6,398 nt of DNA. Source: Cytophagales bacterium. Its GTDB lineage: Bacteria; Bacteroidota; Bacteroidia; Cytophagales; Cyclobacteriaceae. Positions within the stretch are counted from its first letter, which is position 1. Every line of letters begins with the position of its first letter. The position numbers and the translations under genes are program-made. Positions 4,499 to 6,398 of this stretch are shown one piece after another. The stretch spans positions 1-6,398 of the forward strand of contig DNZD01000218.1 of NCBI GenBank assembly GCA_003504855.1. Reading direction: 5' to 3'. The notes beneath the pieces were generated by a model. It was not told the DNA's origin, searched no databases, and was given only the letters and a program-made list of their open reading frames with translations.

Positions 4499-6398
4499 TT
4501 CTTTTTCTTTAGGAGTTCCTTTACTTGGTCGCTATCATAGTCCTTCCTATCACCATCCGTAAGACATTTGAGGATATTTGTGAATATCTGAACAGCATCT
4601 TTCATTGTCGCCTCATCAATATTCATATGATCCATTTTCTCACCTTCATACGAATCGTTAGACTTGTCATGATTTTTAACCTGCCCAGGATTTCCAGAAT
4701 TGGCATGGCCATGAGACAAAGTGGGATCTCTCGTAAACTTAGGGTTGAGTTCAAAGAAATTCTCATTCACATGCACATTACTACTTATAGTTCTATCAAC
4801 ATTATCGCTTCCCCAACCATTGGCAGCATCTACTGTTACCATGACTGATACTTGAATTTCAGCCTTGGCTAGTCGCTTTGCCAAGTGATTTACCAATACA
4901 CCGCCATAACTATATCCGTATAGTAATATTCGTCCTTTGGGATTTTCCTTGTGAGTCCGCAGAATTTCATCATACGCTTCCTGAGTACCGTCATCCAGAT
5001 TTTTGTAGTACGAACTTGAATAGGAGACAACCTTACCGCCATTGACGTCCTTTCTCACTTCATTTTCAATTGCAACAGTACTTCCAGTCTTTCCTTGACC
5101 AAAGTCAGCTCCAGAAAATAACACGACAATGTCTCCCGGATCCCTACCAAAAAGGTCAACAAATCTTATGGGATTAGAATAGTTGTAAGAATATGGATTA
5201 ATCGATTCGTATTTCTCGACATGCGGATCCACCACTCCCCACCTCCCCAACTCCGGCATATACATCCTCGCTCCATAATCCAGCCACCCCAGGCTCAGCT
5301 CATCCTGCAACTCTTTGCCGTTGTAGAGGTATTGGTCCGGCATTGAGCTGTCACGCTGGTAGGAGTTAAACGTCAACCCAAACGGATAATAATCCTCCAC
5401 CTGCACAATCGGGGTCTTCACCTGTGTCACGCTGAAGTCGTCCCCGATTCCGCGAAACGCTTCATCGGGGCAGGCTAAGAATACGTCCTTCGGTGCTGCC
5501 AGGTCTTCGTTGCTTACATAAATATACACATACCCCGGCTCGGTGATGCTGATGCTCGGCGTGAACAGGCGCTCGTGGGCTACATCGGAACCGGTCTCGC
5601 GCCCGGCCGTAGTGATCTGCATGTAGCCGCTTTTGGAAGAAATCAGGTTCCAGTTCTTGTCAAACACCATCCCTGCCTTCGCTAAAGCTACGGCAGGCAG
5701 GCAGTTTAAATACGCCTGGGGCGCCGTGCCGCTCGGGGTGTGGGCCTGGGCGAACAAGGCGTTGAACGGATTGTTGCCGTTGGCGTAGTTGGATCCGTCC
5801 ACTACAATATTTCCGGTGTTGGTGGCGATATTGCCCATCAGGGTGGAAAGGGCCGGGAGCCAGTTGGCCGAGTTGGTGTCCGGATACTTGGCATATACTT
5901 CTGCGCTCACTACATCGCCTGAGGATACCGCTATTGACCTTGCCAGTCCATACTTCTCATTCGTGGTGCCATTCAACCGCTCGGCGAAGCCCGGGCTCGA
6001 TCCGTTGGTGCGATCAAACAAAGTGGAGTTTACTCTTCTCGCTTTGTCCATCCGCAAAAACTTGCCCATCTCGGCGGTGAGGTTGGCGGTTTCATAGGTG
6101 GCAGTATTCACCTCCGGCGTAGTCACGGTGGTGAACGTGGTCCGCACGTTGCCCAAATGATCCTTGAGGTGGTACTGGTACTCGGGGTTCGCGCCGGTCA
6201 TCACGATGCGGCCTTCTTCGGTGTTCACGAACTGCAATACGTTGCCTTCGTAAATAAACTCTCCCATGTAATCGGTAATCTTCGGCGTACTGCCGAACAC
6301 CTGCTGGGACAGTTTGCGGCCGCCGGCATCATACGTATATACGATGTAGTCGCTCGCTCCCTTGTTCACCTGCACCGGCAGGTTCAGGTGGTTGTAGG
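4495..6398 (-). CDS. RHS repeat-associated polymorphic toxin, 3' part, with alpha/beta-hydrolase-like tip
   Basis: The reading frame is open to the window edge (Tyr-Asn-His-Leu-Asn-Leu-Pro before the GTG at 6375), so the N-terminus is missing and that GTG is not the start. Numbering from GTG 6375: a YD-type segment to about 80; a probable beta-sandwich insert (about 80-317) common in Bacteroidota RHS proteins; the RHS core with DYYPFGL (328-334), YNGKELQDEL (351-360) and WLDYGARMYMPELGRWGVVD (364-383); then NPIRFVDLFGRDP as the tip linker. The tip (about 414-626) has a hydrophobic strand (DIVVLF), the elbow GYSYGG with Ser489, a strand ending in Asp516 (VMVTVDAANG) and His583 (DHMNID). This order fits a Ser-Asp-His lipase/esterase-like triad. 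The role as a contact-delivered toxin and the substrate (perhaps lipid) are inferred. Two in-frame palindromic inserts lie at about 225-236 and 300-311. The tip is visibly AT-richer than the core. RHS and core: very sure; hydrolase: fairly sure. Confidence 0.9.
   Translation of the reverse strand, partial: YNHLNLPVQVNKGASDYIVYTYDAGGRKLSQQVFGSTPKITDYMGEFIYEGNVLQFVNTEEGRIVMTGANPEYQYHLKDHLGNVRTTFTTVTTPEVNTATYETANLTAEMGKFLRMDKARRVNSTLFDRTNGSSPGFAERLNGTTNEKYGLARSIAVSSGDVVSAEVYAKYPDTNSANWLPALSTLMGNIATNTGNIVVDGSNYANGNNPFNALFAQAHTPSGTAPQAYLNCLPAVALAKAGMVFDKNWNLISSKSGYMQITTAGRETGSDVAHERLFTPSISITEPGYVYIYVSNEDLAAPKDVFLACPDEAFRGIGDDFSVTQVKTPIVQVEDYYPFGLTFNSYQRDSSMPDQYLYNGKELQDELSLGWLDYGARMYMPELGRWGVVDPHVEKYESINPYSYNYSNPIRFVDLFGRDPGDIVVLFSGADFGQGKTGSTVAIENEVRKDVNGGKVVSYSSSYYKNLDDGTQEAYDEILRTHKENPKGRILLYGYSYGGVLVNHLAKRLAKAEIQVSVMVTVDAANGWGSDNVDRTISSNVHVNENFFELNPKFTRDPTLSHGHANSGNPGQVKNHDKSNDSYEGEKMDHMNIDEATMKDAVQIFTNILKCLTDGDRKDYDSDQVKELLKKKK
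5227..5430 (-). repeat. near-identical RHS core block, full-length copy
   Basis: Partner of the block at 3331-3534, at a constant offset of 1896 bases (632 codons), so recombination between them preserves the reading frame. It covers the RHS core ending in RWGVVD, immediately before the hydrolase tip. Confidence 0.95.
5442..5476 (-). repeat. in-frame palindromic insertion B in the RHS gene
   Basis: Compared with the orphan copy, the gene here has 33 extra bases that encode about LACPDEAFRGIG between VF and DDFSV. The insert forms a near-complete palindrome: arms CCCCGAT (5442-5448) and ATCGGGG (5464-5470), a mismatched TCC/TTC step, and an inner GCG-AAA-CGC hairpin, followed by CAGGC. The orphan copy reads VYFDDLKV with no insert. 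The combination of palindrome, discrete gain and kept frame points to a small mobile palindromic element. Confidence 0.75.
5670..5704 (-). repeat. in-frame palindromic insertion A in the RHS gene
   Basis: A net gain of 30 bases relative to the orphan copy: 35 bases stand in place of five between the shared flanks CAAACACCA and TTTAAATA. Arms CCTGCC (5672-5677) and GGCAGG (5692-5697) enclose an inner GCT-AA-AGC hairpin (5681-5688). It changes AYLN-WL-VFDKNW to AYLN-CLPAVALAKAGM-VFDKNW, adding ten residues. The right end runs on as GGCAGGCAGGCAG, sharing GGCAGGC with the tail of the other insert. Confidence 0.75.

Overview
The window looks like a Bacteroidota chromosome, most likely from the Cytophagales. 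Three things suggest this: RHS core phrasing typical of the group (DYYPFGL, YNGKELQDEL, WLDYGARMYMPELGRWGVVD), signal peptides of lipoproteins ending in short lipoboxes, and weak or absent Shine-Dalgarno sequences. All genes I can support lie on the minus strand, so the locus reads from high to low coordinates. This placement is inference; no taxonomic marker gene is present.

Layout in reading order. (1) 6398-4495: the 3' part of an RHS/YD-repeat polymorphic toxin whose N-terminus is outside the window. It ends in an alpha/beta-hydrolase-like toxin tip with a GYSYGG nucleophile elbow. (2) 4498-4211: a 95-residue three-helix membrane protein joined to it by an ATGA overlap, the probable immunity protein. 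(3) 4185-2590: an orphan second RHS C-terminal fragment that starts abruptly inside the RHS-associated region and ends in a different tip, a putative HExxE metallopeptidase. (4) 2587-2141: a small lipoprotein two bases after it, its probable immunity protein. (5) 2028-1333 and 1308-523: two more lipoproteins, the last with MORN_2/YwqK-type repeats. They are plausibly orphan immunity genes. (6) 522-1: a gene-free stretch rich in short repeats and hairpins.

The two RHS copies share a 204-bp block (3331-3534 and 5227-5430) with only ten differences, all synonymous, placed directly before the point where the tips diverge. The copies are exactly 1896 bp apart, a multiple of three. Homologous recombination between them would therefore delete the first tip and its immunity gene and fuse the second tip in frame to the full-length RHS gene. 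The locus thus reads as a toxin-tip switching cassette: an active rhs gene, its immunity gene, then a reserve tip with immunity gene and an immunity-gene tail.

A second notable layer is two palindromic insertions of 30 and 33 bp in the full-length RHS copy, absent from the orphan copy. Both keep the reading frame open and add 10 and 11 residues. They resemble in concept the protein-coding palindromic elements known from Rickettsia, but their family here is not identified.
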